Shown piece by piece: positions 55,620 through 64,000 of a stretch of 64,000 nucleotides of DNA. The notes beneath the pieces are model-generated. The model saw only the letters and a program-made list of their open reading frames with translations, ran no database searches and had not been told where the DNA came from. Location of the stretch: NCBI GenBank assembly GCA_025356445.1, contig JANXSZ010000053.1, positions 1-64,000 of the forward strand, given 5' to 3'. Every line of letters starts with the position of its first letter. Positions within the stretch are counted from its first letter, which is position 1. This stretch comes from Betaproteobacteria bacterium. GTDB lineage: Bacteria; Pseudomonadota; Gammaproteobacteria; Burkholderiales; Burkholderiaceae_C. The translations under genes were made by a program, and so were the position numbers.

Positions 55620-56381
55620 CTAAAACTGCGGCACCTTGCTCGCCTTGGTCTCCACCGGGTTTGCCGCCAGCCAATTCGCCGGGTAGGCCCGCATGAATTC
55701 ACGGGCTTTTTCGTAGCGCACACTCAGCCATGCGTCGTAAGCGCCTTCGTTCAGCACCGCCACCATGCGCTTTTCGCTGCCAGGCTGCTGGTAGCGGTGC
55801 ATCAAAGCATGGCTGTTGGCATTCACGGTCAAGAGTGTGAAGCTGATGATGTTTTCACCGGTGGCACCCGTCCAGCTTTCCCACAAACCTGCCACGCCCA
55901 TCGGTTTGCCGTCGATACGGGAAATGCGTGTGGGCACGGCTTTGCCGCTGCGCCAGTCATCCTCGTAAAACGCCATCATGGGCACAATGCAGCGCTGTCC
56001 AGCCAGCCACGCATCGCGGAAGTTGTTGGATGTGGAGACGGTTTCTGAACGGGCATTCACCAGTTTGGTCGAGCGCAGCTTGGCGTCGGAAGCCGACTTC
56101 ACCCACGGGGGCACCAAGCCCCATTGGCCTGTAACCAGCTCGCGCTGGATTGCCGGTGTAGCGGATGCGACAGCAGGCACTGCATCGTTTTCACTGTCAA
56201 TGGGCAGCGCCACCACCTGTTCAACAACGGCTTGAGCCGCTGTCCCCGCCGTCATTTTGCGGATAAACACACCGTTTTTGCGCGGCCACATGTCGCGCTC
56301 CCCTGCTGCGCTGAGCGGTTCGACGTTGAAGGCATCTGAATAAAGGGCGGTGGCTTGCAGGGTTTCGTAGTGGGTACTCAT
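55620..56381 (-). CDS. SRAP-domain protein (YedK/HMCES family) lacking Cys2
   Basis: SRAP proteins shield abasic sites in single-stranded DNA by a thiazolidine link through Cys2. From ATG at 56381 this 253-residue protein begins MSTHYETL, matching the family start except that Ser stands at position 2. Other active-site features are present: Asn in LVNARSETV, Glu in AFYEDDW and His in MHRYQQPGSEKRMV. An in-frame ATG at 56405 adds eight residues (MSNSYHPR) and also has no Cys. The DNA-link function is therefore doubtful. It is divergent from ycaO. Confidence 0.86.
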   Translation of the reverse strand: MSTHYETLQATALYSDAFNVEPLSAAGERDMWPRKNGVFIRKMTAGTAAQAVVEQVVALPIDSENDAVPAVASATPAIQRELVTGQWGLVPPWVKSASDAKLRSTKLVNARSETVSTSNNFRDAWLAGQRCIVPMMAFYEDDWRSGKAVPTRISRIDGKPMGVAGLWESWTGATGENIISFTLLTVNANSHALMHRYQQPGSEKRMVAVLNEGAYDAWLSVRYEKAREFMRAYPANWLAANPVETKASKVPQF

Positions 56382-56453
56382 GCGCGGATGGTAACTGTTG
56401 CTCATGGTTCGCCATGACGGGTTTATGACGGGCCTGGGGTATGCTGCCCGCCC

Positions 56454-58184
56454 ATGCACACCGAAAACTTCATTCCGGGCAAAGATGCCTCGCTCGAATC
56501 CACCATCAACAGCATGCAGGCCAAGCTCCAGGCACGCGGGTTTCACATTGAGGAACGCAGCTGGTTGAACCCGGTGGACGGCATCTGGTCGGTTCATATC
56601 CGTGACCGTGATTGCCCGCTGCTGTTCACCAACGGCAAAGGTGCCACCCGCCTTGCCTGCTTGGCCAGCGCCTTGGGTGAGTTCTTTGAGCGTCTGTCCA
56701 CCAACTATTTCTGGACGCATTACTACCTCGGCCCCGAGATCGCTGAGCGTGACTACGTGCATTACCCACAAGAAAAGTGGTTCCAGCCCAATGAAGACGG
56801 CAGCTGGCCTCAGGGTTTACTCAACGACGATTTGCACAGGTTCTACAACCCAGAGAGCAATATCGACGCCAGCAACCTGATCGAATTCAACTCGGGTAAT
56901 GTGGAGCGTGGTATTTGCGCCATCCCCTACACCCGCCAGCGCGATGGCACGGTGGCCTACATCCCCGTCAACATCATTGGCAACCTGTATGTCAGCAACG
57001 GCATGTCGGCAGGCAACACCCAGGCCGAAGCCCGCACGCAAGCGCTGTCCGAGATTTTTGAGCGCAACATTAAAGGTCGCATCATCAGTGAAGGCTTGTG
57101 CCTGCCCGACGTGCCCGATGCTGTGATCGCCCGCTACCCGCGCATTGCCGCCGGGATCAAAGGTTTGCGCGATGCCGGTTTTGGCATTTTGGTGAAAGAT
57201 GCCTCGCTGGGCGGCAAGTACCCGGTGATGAACGTCACCCTGCTGAACCCGCACGACCAAGGCTGCTTTGCCAGCTTCGGCGCACACCCCCGGTTTGAAG
57301 TGGCCCTGGAACGCGCCCTCACCGAATTGCTGCAAGGCCGTGCTTTGGACGCGCTGGGCGGCTTCCCACCTCCTGGTTTCGACCTCGAAGAAACCGCCAG
57401 CGCCACCAACATTGAAATCCATTTCGTGGATTCCAGTGGCGTTATCCACTGGAAGTTTTTGGGCGATGAACCTGATTTCCCGTTTGTGGACTGGAACTTC
57501 AGCACTACCACCGCCGAAGATTACGCTTGGGCGGTTGACCGCCTGCACAAAGACGGCAGCGACATCTACATCGCCGATTTCACCCACCTGGGTGTTTACG
57601 CCTGCCGCATTCTGGTACCCGGCAAGTCCGAAATTTACCCTGTTGATGACCTTGATTTCGAAAATAACAGCGTGGGCAACGCTGTCCGTGAAGCCATTTT
57701 GAACCTGCCTGATCTGGACGATGAAGAGTGCTCCGACTTGCTGGACACGCTGAATGAATCCGCCCTGGCTGACCAGCGCCCCGTTGCTGCTGTGATCGGC
57801 ATGGCAGCCGATGCGGGTTCGTTTTGGAGTGACCTGCGTGTGGGCGAACTCAAAACCCTGCTTGCCCTGGCCATCGGTGACGAAGCTGCCACGCTGGAAG
57901 GCTGCGAATGGATCAAGCATTTTGACCAGATCAACCCCCAGCGCCGCAACGTCTACGCCTGTATCGAAACCATCATCAACTTGGCCGACATGGGCGACAG
58001 CGGGCCGTACATGGACGCTTTGCGCCAGCTCTACGGGGCCGGTGCTGTGGAGCAAGCCCACGCGCTCATCATGCAAACAGACAGGTTCATGGGCATTTCG
58101 GCCCCAGGCTTGATGCTGGAAGGCTGCGAAATGCACCAAAAGCTGCTGTTGGCCTATGACAAGGTTCATGCGCGCACCAGCTAA
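56454..58184 (+). CDS. ycaO: YcaO family protein
   Basis: The 576-residue protein is close in length and sequence to E. coli YcaO. It contains CLASALGEFFERLSTNYFW, AEARTQALSEIFERNIKGRI and HPRFEVALERALTELLQGRA, the Glu-rich ATP-binding motifs of the YcaO fold. YcaO uses ATP to activate amide backbones; the E. coli protein is linked to RimO-dependent modification of ribosomal protein S12. No azoline cluster genes are nearby, so a housekeeping role is more likely than peptide natural-product synthesis. Confidence 0.92.
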   Translation: MHTENFIPGKDASLESTINSMQAKLQARGFHIEERSWLNPVDGIWSVHIRDRDCPLLFTNGKGATRLACLASALGEFFERLSTNYFWTHYYLGPEIAERDYVHYPQEKWFQPNEDGSWPQGLLNDDLHRFYNPESNIDASNLIEFNSGNVERGICAIPYTRQRDGTVAYIPVNIIGNLYVSNGMSAGNTQAEARTQALSEIFERNIKGRIISEGLCLPDVPDAVIARYPRIAAGIKGLRDAGFGILVKDASLGGKYPVMNVTLLNPHDQGCFASFGAHPRFEVALERALTELLQGRALDALGGFPPPGFDLEETASATNIEIHFVDSSGVIHWKFLGDEPDFPFVDWNFSTTTAEDYAWAVDRLHKDGSDIYIADFTHLGVYACRILVPGKSEIYPVDDLDFENNSVGNAVREAILNLPDLDDEECSDLLDTLNESALADQRPVAAVIGMAADAGSFWSDLRVGELKTLLALAIGDEAATLEGCEWIKHFDQINPQRRNVYACIETIINLADMGDSGPYMDALRQLYGAGAVEQAHALIMQTDRFMGISAPGLMLEGCEMHQKLLLAYDKVHARTS

Positions 58185-58251
58185 GCCACTCAGCCTTCTT
58201 TCTCATCAACTCAGCCTCTCAATTTCATCCTGATTTTTGAATGGATTCCCC

Positions 58252-59403
58252 ATGTTGCGCAGACAGTTTTTGAATACCTTACCCCCCTTCATCGCCTTGG
58301 GTGCAGCCGCCACGGTAGGTTTACCGGTGGCGGCTCAAAGCGGACGTGAGGGCGAGTTCTACAGCTTTGCCAGCACTGCCGCCATGACCGGCCCGTTGGC
58401 CAGCTTTGGCACGGGGATGAAGCAAGGTGTGGATGCGGCCTTTGCGCAAGCCAATGCGCGTGGCGGTGTCAATGGCCGCAAACTGCGTTTCAACGTGCTG
58501 GACGACGCCTATGTGCCGACCCGCAGCGTGGTGAACATCAAAAAAATCCTGGACGATGCCGACATACTGGGCATCATGGGTTGTGTGGGCACACCCAATA
58601 ATGCCGCGATCACTCCGTTGATTGAAGCCACCTCACTGGTTCATTTGGCCCCCATGACGGGGGCCACCAGCTTGCGGCGGCCAGACTCGCGCAATGTGTT
58701 CCATGTGCGCGCCAGCTACACCGACGAGACCCGGCGCTTGGTTCATAACCTGGTGGGCATGGGCATTCGCAGTTTGGCCATCGTGCATCTCGACAACGCC
58801 TACGGCAAAGAAGTGCTGGGCGATGTGACGCTGGCGCTGGAAGAGGCCGGCATCAAAACCGTCGTACAAGTCGCGCTGGCCACTGATGGCAGCAATATAG
58901 ACGCGGTGGTCGGCAGCGTTTTAGCGGCCAAACCTGCGGCGGTGCTGCTGGGAACAGCGGGAGCTGCGACGACAGGCGTCGTTGCTGCACTGCGCAAGGG
59001 CTCCAGCCTGATCCCCATTGCCGGTATCAGCCCCGCGCTAACGCCAGAAGGCATCAAACAGTTGGGCGAATCGGCCAAGGGCATTGCCCTCACCATGGTG
59101 TTTCCTGATCCGACGCGTGCCAAATCGCAGTTGGTGCGTGAATACCAAACCGCCATGAAAACCAACGGCAGCGACAACTTCACGCCCTCCGGGCTTGAAG
59201 GCTACGTCAGCGGACGCGTCATGGTGGAGGCCTTGCAGCGCAGTGGCAGAGACGCCAACCGCGACAAAATTCGGGCAGCGATTGCCGGTATTCGCAATTT
59301 TGACCTGGGTGGTTTTGTGATCGACTACGCCAGCAAACCTTATGTAGGCTCCAAGTTTGTTGATTTGGGCATTTTGTCTGCTGACGGACGAATGCGCGGC
59401 TAA
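58252..59403 (+). CDS. ABC transporter substrate-binding protein, LivJ-like (amino-acid type)
   Basis: The product is 383 residues from ATG at 58252. The N-terminus MLRRQFLNTLPPFIALGAAA has a twin-arginine-like start and a hydrophobic core. The mature protein has the type I periplasmic binding fold (SFGTGMKQGVDAAFAQANAR, then GIMGCVGTPNNAAITPLIEA, then IVHLDNAYGKEVLGDVTLAL) of the Leu/Ile/Val-binding family. No permease or ATPase gene is adjacent, so it either joins a distant transporter or acts as a sensor protein. Similar orphan binding proteins are common in Burkholderiales. Confidence 0.88.
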   Translation: MLRRQFLNTLPPFIALGAAATVGLPVAAQSGREGEFYSFASTAAMTGPLASFGTGMKQGVDAAFAQANARGGVNGRKLRFNVLDDAYVPTRSVVNIKKILDDADILGIMGCVGTPNNAAITPLIEATSLVHLAPMTGATSLRRPDSRNVFHVRASYTDETRRLVHNLVGMGIRSLAIVHLDNAYGKEVLGDVTLALEEAGIKTVVQVALATDGSNIDAVVGSVLAAKPAAVLLGTAGAATTGVVAALRKGSSLIPIAGISPALTPEGIKQLGESAKGIALTMVFPDPTRAKSQLVREYQTAMKTNGSDNFTPSGLEGYVSGRVMVEALQRSGRDANRDKIRAAIAGIRNFDLGGFVIDYASKPYVGSKFVDLGILSADGRMRG

Positions 59404-59415
59404 GCTGTTCGCCTG

Positions 59416-59922
59416 ATGAACAGTCTGCGATCCGTGCTGCGTGGCCTGCTGACGGTACTGCTGGCACTGCTCTTACTTTTTGAAGAGTGGGGTTGGGAGC
59501 CACTGGCACGGGCACTGACCCGACTGTCCAAGTTGCCACTGTGGGCCAAGCTGGAACGCTACATTCAAGGCTTGCCACGTTGGGCCGCTTTGCTGGTGTT
59601 TGGCCTCCCTGTGCTGGCGCTATTGCCAGTCAAGCTGCTGGCCATTTACCTCTTCAGCAGCGGACACAAGCTGTTGGGTTTGGGTTTGCTTCTGGGAGCC
59701 AAACTGCTGGGTACCGCCATCGTCGCCCGCTTGTTTCAGCTGACCCAGCCCGCACTGATGCAGTTTGAATGGTTCGCGCACTGGTATCCCCGCTGGAAAA
59801 CCTGGAAAGACGGCGTGATCGCGCAAATCCGTGCTTCTGCGGTATGGCAGCAGGGGCGAAAAATCAAGGCACAGGTGCGCGCGTTGATGGCAAGTGTTCG
59901 CCGGTGGTGGGCGTCTGAATAA
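59416..59922 (+). CDS. unknown 168-residue membrane protein
   Basis: The protein has hydrophobic segments at about residues 8-25 (LLTVLLALLLLFEEWGWE), 57-80 (ALLVFGLPVLALLPVKLLA) and 85-105, and a basic, Trp-rich C-terminus. Starting 12 bases after the binding-protein gene, it may be co-transcribed with it. No domain was recognised. Confidence 0.72.
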   Translation: MNSLRSVLRGLLTVLLALLLLFEEWGWEPLARALTRLSKLPLWAKLERYIQGLPRWAALLVFGLPVLALLPVKLLAIYLFSSGHKLLGLGLLLGAKLLGTAIVARLFQLTQPALMQFEWFAHWYPRWKTWKDGVIAQIRASAVWQQGRKIKAQVRALMASVRRWWASE

Positions 59923-59964
59923 ATTGAGCCATATGCGTCAGCGTTGGGCTGCATTACATAAATT

Positions 59965-60006
59965 TACCCGGATAAATTTGCCTGTTTAATTTTATCCGGG
60001 TATATT
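59965..60006 (+). promoter_or_regulatory. palindromic promoter/operator of the DUF2239-MATE operon
   Basis: tacccggataaa (59965-59976) and tttatccgggta (59991-60002) form a perfect 12-bp inverted repeat with a 14-base spacer. TTGCCT (59978-59983) lies in the spacer and, 17 bases later, TATATT (60001-60006) overlaps the right arm, giving a promoter inside the palindrome. The expected start point is at or next to the ATG at 60014, so the mRNA may be leaderless. The repeat is seen directly; repressor control is inferred. Confidence 0.6.
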
Positions 60007-60013
60007 CGTGGTC

Positions 60014-60667
60014 ATGACCAAAGCCAGCCCTGTCGCCCCTCCTTCTCCACTCTCTTCCCCGCGTTACGTGGCCTTCCAGGACGGCAAGCGCATTGCCGTT
60101 GGTACCGAGGCTGAACTGGCCCAGCAGCTGGCCAAGCGCGCTGAGGACGAAGACAACATCCTGATCTTTGACCTTGCCAGCAGCGAACAACTTTCTCGCT
60201 TTTACCTCGCCAGCAGCACGCCCGTTGAAGCGCCAGCATCCACCATCAGTGCACCACCGGCTGGCCCTGGCCGGCCGAAACTCGGTGTCGTTGCCCGCGA
60301 AATCACGCTGTTGCCACATGACTGGGAATGGCTGAACCAGCAACCCGGCGGGGCATCGGTCACCCTGCGTAAATTGGTGCTCAAAGCGCGTCGCCTCAGC
60401 GAAGGTGCAGACCGTATTCGCCATGCGCAAGTCGTTTGCTACCGCTTCATCATGGGCATTGCCGGGCATGAACCTGGGTTTGAAGAAGCCACTCGGGCTT
60501 TGTTCACCCACCAAGCAGAGCGCTTCACAGCACTCACCGCTGACTGGCCTGCCGATGTACGCGACCATGCGCGCAGCTTGGCTGTGGCAGCCTTTGAGGC
60601 TGTGCCCGAAGTCGGCCCACCCTATCAACAAAATACCCCAGAATCCAACCTGAAAGCCGCCTTATGA
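60014..60667 (+). CDS. DUF2239-family protein
   Basis: The product is 217 residues from ATG at 60014. Family features are YVAFQDGKRIAVGTEAEL near the N-terminus, then GRPKLGVVAREITLLPHDW and PGFEEATRALFTHQAERF. DUF2239 proteins are small soluble proteins of unknown function. A palindrome upstream and a coupled MATE exporter (four-base stop/start overlap) suggest a regulatory or stress role. A GTG two codons upstream is the alternative start; no ribosome binding site is present for either. Confidence 0.85.
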   Translation: MTKASPVAPPSPLSSPRYVAFQDGKRIAVGTEAELAQQLAKRAEDEDNILIFDLASSEQLSRFYLASSTPVEAPASTISAPPAGPGRPKLGVVAREITLLPHDWEWLNQQPGGASVTLRKLVLKARRLSEGADRIRHAQVVCYRFIMGIAGHEPGFEEATRALFTHQAERFTALTADWPADVRDHARSLAVAAFEAVPEVGPPYQQNTPESNLKAAL

Positions 60668-62070
60668 GCACGCCCCCCGCCTCTCCCCTTTCGCCTTCCG
60701 CCAGCGCGGCTGTGGCCAAGCCCTTGTGGCGCACTTTCTTCGCATTTCTTGGCCCCATGGTGCTAAGCAACATGCTGCAATCCATGTCGGGTACCGTGAA
60801 CGGCATCTATATTGGACAGATGCTGGGTGTGGGGGCGGCGGCAGCTGCATCCACTTTTTTCCCACTGATGTTTTTCTTCATCGCCTTCATCATCGGGCTT
60901 GGTGCGGGCTCATCGGTGCTGATTGGACAGGCCTGGGGTGCAAAAAAGATAGCACGTGTACAAGCTGTAGCAGGCACAACCCTCACATTGGGCTTGATTT
61001 TGGGTTTGACGGTGGCGGTGGTGGGCAGCCTCATCACGGAGCCATTACTGCGTACTTTGGGCACACCAGCCGATATTTTTCAGGATGCTGCCACTTACGC
61101 CCACGTCATGTGGATTGCCATTCCCGGTCTGTTCTTGTTTTTGCTGATGACGTCCATGCTGCGTGGCGTGGGTGACACCATATCCCCACTGCTGGCGCTG
61201 CTCTTGTCCACCGGCGTGGGGCTGCTGGTCACACCGGCGCTGATTCGCGGCTGGTTTGGCTTGCCGCAGCTGGGGTTGGCCAGCGCCGCGTGGGCAACCA
61301 CCATTGCCTACCTCGTCGCCATGGTGTGGTTAATTTTGCGCTTACGAACCAAGCTCTACCTGGGGCAAAAACACCCGATGGCGCCGGATGCGGAGCTGCT
61401 ACGCCACCTGCGGGTTGACCCCGCTATCGTCAAAGCCGTGCTGCGCATTGGCATCCCCACTGGCTTGCAAATGGTGGTGATTTCACTGGCGGAAATCGCG
61501 CTGCTCTCCATGGTCAACAGCTATGGATCGCAGGCTACAGCGGCCTATGGTGCCGTGAACCAGGTGGTGAACTACGTGCAATTCCCGGCCATCTCTATCG
61601 CTATTACTTCGTCCATTCTTGGTGCTCAGGCAATTGGTGCGGGCAAGCCAGAGCGCCTCGGTGCCATTCTGCGCACGGGCTTGCTGATGAACGTGGTGTT
61701 GACGGGCTCGCTGGTGCTGGTGGGCTACTTGTTTTCGCGCCATTTGGTGAGTCTGTTCATCAACAACGACGCGGTGGTGGAACTGGCCCAAACCCTGTTG
61801 CACACCATGCTGTGGAGCAGCATTGTGCTGGGTATGGCCGGTGTGGTGGCTGCGGTGATGCGTGCCAGTGGCACCGTGCTGGTACCAACCGCCATTTCAA
61901 TCTGCTGCATTCTGGGCGTGGAAGTGCCCGTCGCCTGGTTGATGAGCCAGCAGATGGGGCTGAACGGAATTTGGCTGGCTTACCCCGCTGCATTCATATC
62001 CATGCTGATTTTGCAGAGCACTTATTACCGGCTGGTATGGCGCAAGAAGCCGATCAAGAAGCTGATTTAA
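60664..62070 (+). CDS. MATE-family efflux protein
   Basis: The 468-residue protein has about 12 transmembrane helices and MATE-type segments (FLGPMVLSNMLQSMSGTVNG, GLGAGSSVLIGQAWGAKK, IGIPTGLQMVVISLAEIAL). Such proteins export cationic drugs or metabolites by Na+ or H+ antiport. The start overlaps the DUF2239 stop (ATGA). An insert-like stretch at about residues 95-108 overlaps a short atagc/gtagc motif (60945-60980). Confidence 0.92.
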   Translation: MSTPPASPLSPSASAAVAKPLWRTFFAFLGPMVLSNMLQSMSGTVNGIYIGQMLGVGAAAAASTFFPLMFFFIAFIIGLGAGSSVLIGQAWGAKKIARVQAVAGTTLTLGLILGLTVAVVGSLITEPLLRTLGTPADIFQDAATYAHVMWIAIPGLFLFLLMTSMLRGVGDTISPLLALLLSTGVGLLVTPALIRGWFGLPQLGLASAAWATTIAYLVAMVWLILRLRTKLYLGQKHPMAPDAELLRHLRVDPAIVKAVLRIGIPTGLQMVVISLAEIALLSMVNSYGSQATAAYGAVNQVVNYVQFPAISIAITSSILGAQAIGAGKPERLGAILRTGLLMNVVLTGSLVLVGYLFSRHLVSLFINNDAVVELAQTLLHTMLWSSIVLGMAGVVAAVMRASGTVLVPTAISICCILGVEVPVAWLMSQQMGLNGIWLAYPAAFISMLILQSTYYRLVWRKKPIKKLI

Positions 62071-62081
62071 GCGTTTGATAT

Positions 62082-63038
62082 CTATACGTGCAGCGCAGGG
62101 TTGGAGGTGGCCTCGGCCTCTTGTGCCAACCACCGCGCAAAGTCCTGCGCATCCGCGTTAGCTGCTGCACCCGGTGCCATCGCAATGAAATAAGCGCGGC
62201 GTGATGAGGCTTTGCCTTGAAACGGCACGACCAGACGGCCATCGTCCAAGTAAGTATTGAGCAGCGGCAAGCGTCCTATCACCACACCCTGCCCAGCGAT
62301 GGCTGCGGCCACGGCATCCGGGTACTGGCTGAAACGCAGGGTGTTTTTCATGCGCAGACTCTGCAAACCCATGACAGTGAACCAAGGCTCCCAGTCCATG
62401 GTGATCGACATTTTGGGGGTGTCCAATCCCAGCAAGGTGTGATGTGCCAGATCAGCGGGTTCGCGCAAGGGGTGTAACGGGTCGTTGAGCAATTGCGGTG
62501 CGCACATAGGCAGCACAGATTCTTCAAACAGGGGTTTGCCTACGCCGTCTTGCGTCAGGCAAAAGCGCACAGCCAGATCGATGTCACTTCGGGCCAGGTC
62601 AAGCACCTCCAGCGTGGCAGACAAGCGCACATCCACATCGGGGTGACTGGCGGTGAACTTGGCCAAACGGGGAATCAGCCACAGCGATGCGAACCCTGGT
62701 GTGGTGGTAACGGCCACCTGCCGCACCAACGACACCGGTTTGACGCTGGCCCGTACCAAGGCAGTCGCATCGCGCAGGCGCTCCAGGCAGTCCACCACAG
62801 TGCGCTGCATCACCCGTCCGGCCTCTGTCAGCACCAACGCGCGGTGACGGCGCTCGAACAGCGGTGCGTTGACACTGGCTTCAAGCTGCTGGATTTGGCG
62901 GCTGACCGCAGATTGGGTGAGCGACAGTTCTGCCGCTGCTTGCGTGAAGCTCAGCGTGCGGGCTGCTGCTTCAAAGCATTGAAGCAACTCAAGCCGGGGC
63001 AACTCGGAGCGGTGAATGGGGGCCGAAAAAGCAGGCAT
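62082..63038 (-). CDS. LysR-family transcriptional regulator (GcvA-like)
   Basis: The 318-residue regulator has an N-terminal winged helix-turn-helix (LQCFEAAARTLSFTQAAAEL, then LTQSAVSRQIQQLEASVNAP) and a substrate-binding domain (TTTPGFASLWLIPRLAKFTA, then RSDIDLAVRFC) of the GcvA type. It is divergent from the DUF2917 gene 141 bases away, its most likely target besides itself; the MATE gene is convergent. The ligand is unknown. Confidence 0.92.
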   Translation of the reverse strand: MPAFSAPIHRSELPRLELLQCFEAAARTLSFTQAAAELSLTQSAVSRQIQQLEASVNAPLFERRHRALVLTEAGRVMQRTVVDCLERLRDATALVRASVKPVSLVRQVAVTTTPGFASLWLIPRLAKFTASHPDVDVRLSATLEVLDLARSDIDLAVRFCLTQDGVGKPLFEESVLPMCAPQLLNDPLHPLREPADLAHHTLLGLDTPKMSITMDWEPWFTVMGLQSLRMKNTLRFSQYPDAVAAAIAGQGVVIGRLPLLNTYLDDGRLVVPFQGKASSRRAYFIAMAPGAAANADAQDFARWLAQEAEATSNPALHV

Positions 63039-63179
63039 ACCGCGAGCATAAATGATTTTTCATGCTGCTTCGTGTTAGTTCACATTCCGTCAGCGCATGG
63101 AAGACATTCCTAATCACCGTTTGTAAGTGCATTGGCCCAGCAGTACATTCATTCCCATCACGAATCTGAAAGGGCTTTT

Positions 63180-63521
63180 ATGAACACCACCACTACCACT
63201 TACACCACGTCGAATGTCAGTTTCGATGTCAACCTGGGTTACCGTGCCCTGTTCAGCGTTCCTGATGCGTCAGGCTTGGACATTACCTGCGAATCTGGCG
63301 CCGTGTGGATCACATTGGACAATGATCCGCGCGATATTATTTTGGAAGCTCACCGTACTTTCACCACGCCCGAGCACAGCCAAGCCATCATTTACGCGAT
63401 GGAACCGTCCAAGCTGTTGGTGACTGACCGAGTCAGCATGGCAGGCGCACGCCCTGCGTTTTCGCGCCAACGTGTTCCCAGCCTTCATTTTGGATTGAGC
63501 GCACAAGCACTGGCGGTTTAA
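63180..63521 (+). CDS. DUF2917-family protein
   Basis: The product is 113 residues from ATG at 63180, which follows GAAAGG. It has a Thr-rich N-terminus and the DUF2917 core ([20 protein letters not shown], then [11 protein letters not shown]), a small beta barrel common in Burkholderiales. Function unknown. It is divergent from the LysR gene and its stop codon overlaps that of manC on the other strand. Confidence 0.82.
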   Translation: MNTTTTTYTTSNVSFDVNLGYRALFSVPDASGLDITCESGAVWITLDNDPRDIILEAHRTFTTPEHSQAIIYAMEPSKLLVTDRVSMAGARPAFSRQRVPSLHFGLSAQALAV

Positions 63522-64000
63522 GGGGCCACACGGCCATAGGTGTCCTCAAAGCGCACGATGTCGTCTTCACCGAGGTAGCTACCTGACTGCACCTCTATCA
63601 TCTCCAGCAGGGTTTTTCCGGGGTTCTCCAGCCGGTGAACCTCTCCCAGTGGAATGTAGACAGACTGGTTTTCTGTCAGTAAAAACGTCTCTTTGCCCTT
63701 GGTCACTTTGGCCGTGCCTGACACCACAATCCAATGCTCAGCCCGGTGGTGGTGCATTTGCAGGCTGAGTGTGCCGCCGGGCTTCACTGTGATGTGCTTG
63801 ACCTGAAAGCGTGGCCCTTGGTCAATGCTGTCATAAGCGCCCCAGGGGCGCGCCACGTGGCGGTGTTCGGTGGCTTGGGCAATGCCTGCATTCTTCAGCG
63901 TGGCCACCACATGCTTAACCTGCTCGGCATGGGCCGCGTCGGCCACCAACAGCGCGTCTTTCGTGTCAATAATCAGCAAATCGTTGGTGCCCAGTGCCAC
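63518..64000 (-). CDS. manC: mannose-1-phosphate guanylyltransferase/mannose-6-phosphate isomerase, C-terminal part (partial)
   Basis: The 160 visible residues are the C-terminal part of the bifunctional ManC/AlgA enzyme: the end of the nucleotidyltransferase half ([20 protein letters not shown]) and the type II isomerase cupin ([20 protein letters not shown], then [20 protein letters not shown], then [20 protein letters not shown]). The upstream part lies beyond the right edge. It supplies GDP-mannose for polysaccharide synthesis. The stop overlaps that of the convergent DUF2917 gene by two bases. Confidence 0.93.
   Translation of the reverse strand: MALGTNDLLIIDTKDALLVADAAHAEQVKHVVATLKNAGIAQATEHRHVARPWGAYDSIDQGPRFQVKHITVKPGGTLSLQMHHHRAEHWIVVSGTAKVTKGKETFLLTENQSVYIPLGEVHRLENPGKTLLEMIEVQSGSYLGEDDIVRFEDTYGRVAP

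Noticed and set aside
56817-58169. Open frame of 450 codons on the minus strand
   Set aside because: It is antisense to ycaO, which is well conserved; composition is that of a shadow frame.
56454-58184. YcaO as part of a ribosomal peptide (azoline) gene cluster
   Set aside because: The protein resembles E. coli YcaO over its full length and no precursor peptide, dehydrogenase or E1-like gene is adjacent.

Overview
The window looks like a beta-proteobacterial chromosome of the order Burkholderiales, most likely family Comamonadaceae (Rhodoferax/Polaromonas-like). This rests on gene content and order (tatD-pilZ-holB-tmk-mltG next to a divergent ygfZ; DUF2239, DUF2917 and DUF1223 genes; a thioesterase-GNAT fusion) and on overall protein similarity. 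It was judged by eye, without a database search.

Positions 1 to about 26,290 are the transfer half of an integrated conjugative element. One long minus-strand gene train runs virB1-virB11-virB2-virB3-virB4-virB5-(unknown 107 aa)-virB6-virB8-virB9-virB10 and continues, with start/stop overlaps or very short gaps, into an R64/IncI-like thin type IV pilus set: two TcpQ/PilL-like proteins, then pilN, pilO, pilP, pilQ, pilR and a truncated pilS-like prepilin at the left edge. The only break in orientation is a 67-codon plus-strand gene between virB6 and virB8, where virB7 would be expected. A 560-base AT-rich control region (19,147-19,707) with several perfect palindromes separates this train from a plus-strand operon: a small unknown gene, a MOBH relaxase (TraI_2 type with an HD motif), another small gene, a TraD-type coupling protein, a DUF4400 membrane protein and a XerD-like tyrosine recombinase. 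Together these genes could cut and transfer the DNA, drive it through a VirB channel, build a thin pilus for mating-pair contact, and integrate or excise the element.

Positions 26,291-28,973 are an AT-richer border zone: a membrane-bound GGDEF protein translationally coupled to a secreted DUF2147 protein, a gene-free stretch and a small unknown gene. The right end of the element probably lies here, but no attachment site could be identified.

From 29,000 to the right edge is ordinary chromosome: ldcA; a tadA-haloalkane-dehalogenase-like fusion; paiB; an ankyrin protein; tatD, pilZ, holB, tmk, mltG; ygfZ; malQ; an O-antigen-ligase-like protein; a thioesterase-acetyltransferase fusion; an HSL-type esterase; an iron alcohol dehydrogenase; a patatin; an HDOD protein; tex; an SMR exporter; yebC; small secreted proteins; a FadH-like flavoprotein with a SnoaL-like tail facing a PadR regulator across twin palindromic operators; an SRAP protein that lacks the usual Cys2; ycaO; an amino-acid-type binding protein; a DUF2239-MATE pair under a palindromic promoter; a LysR regulator; a DUF2917 protein; and the C-terminal part of manC.

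No rRNA, tRNA, CRISPR array or insertion sequence was recognised.
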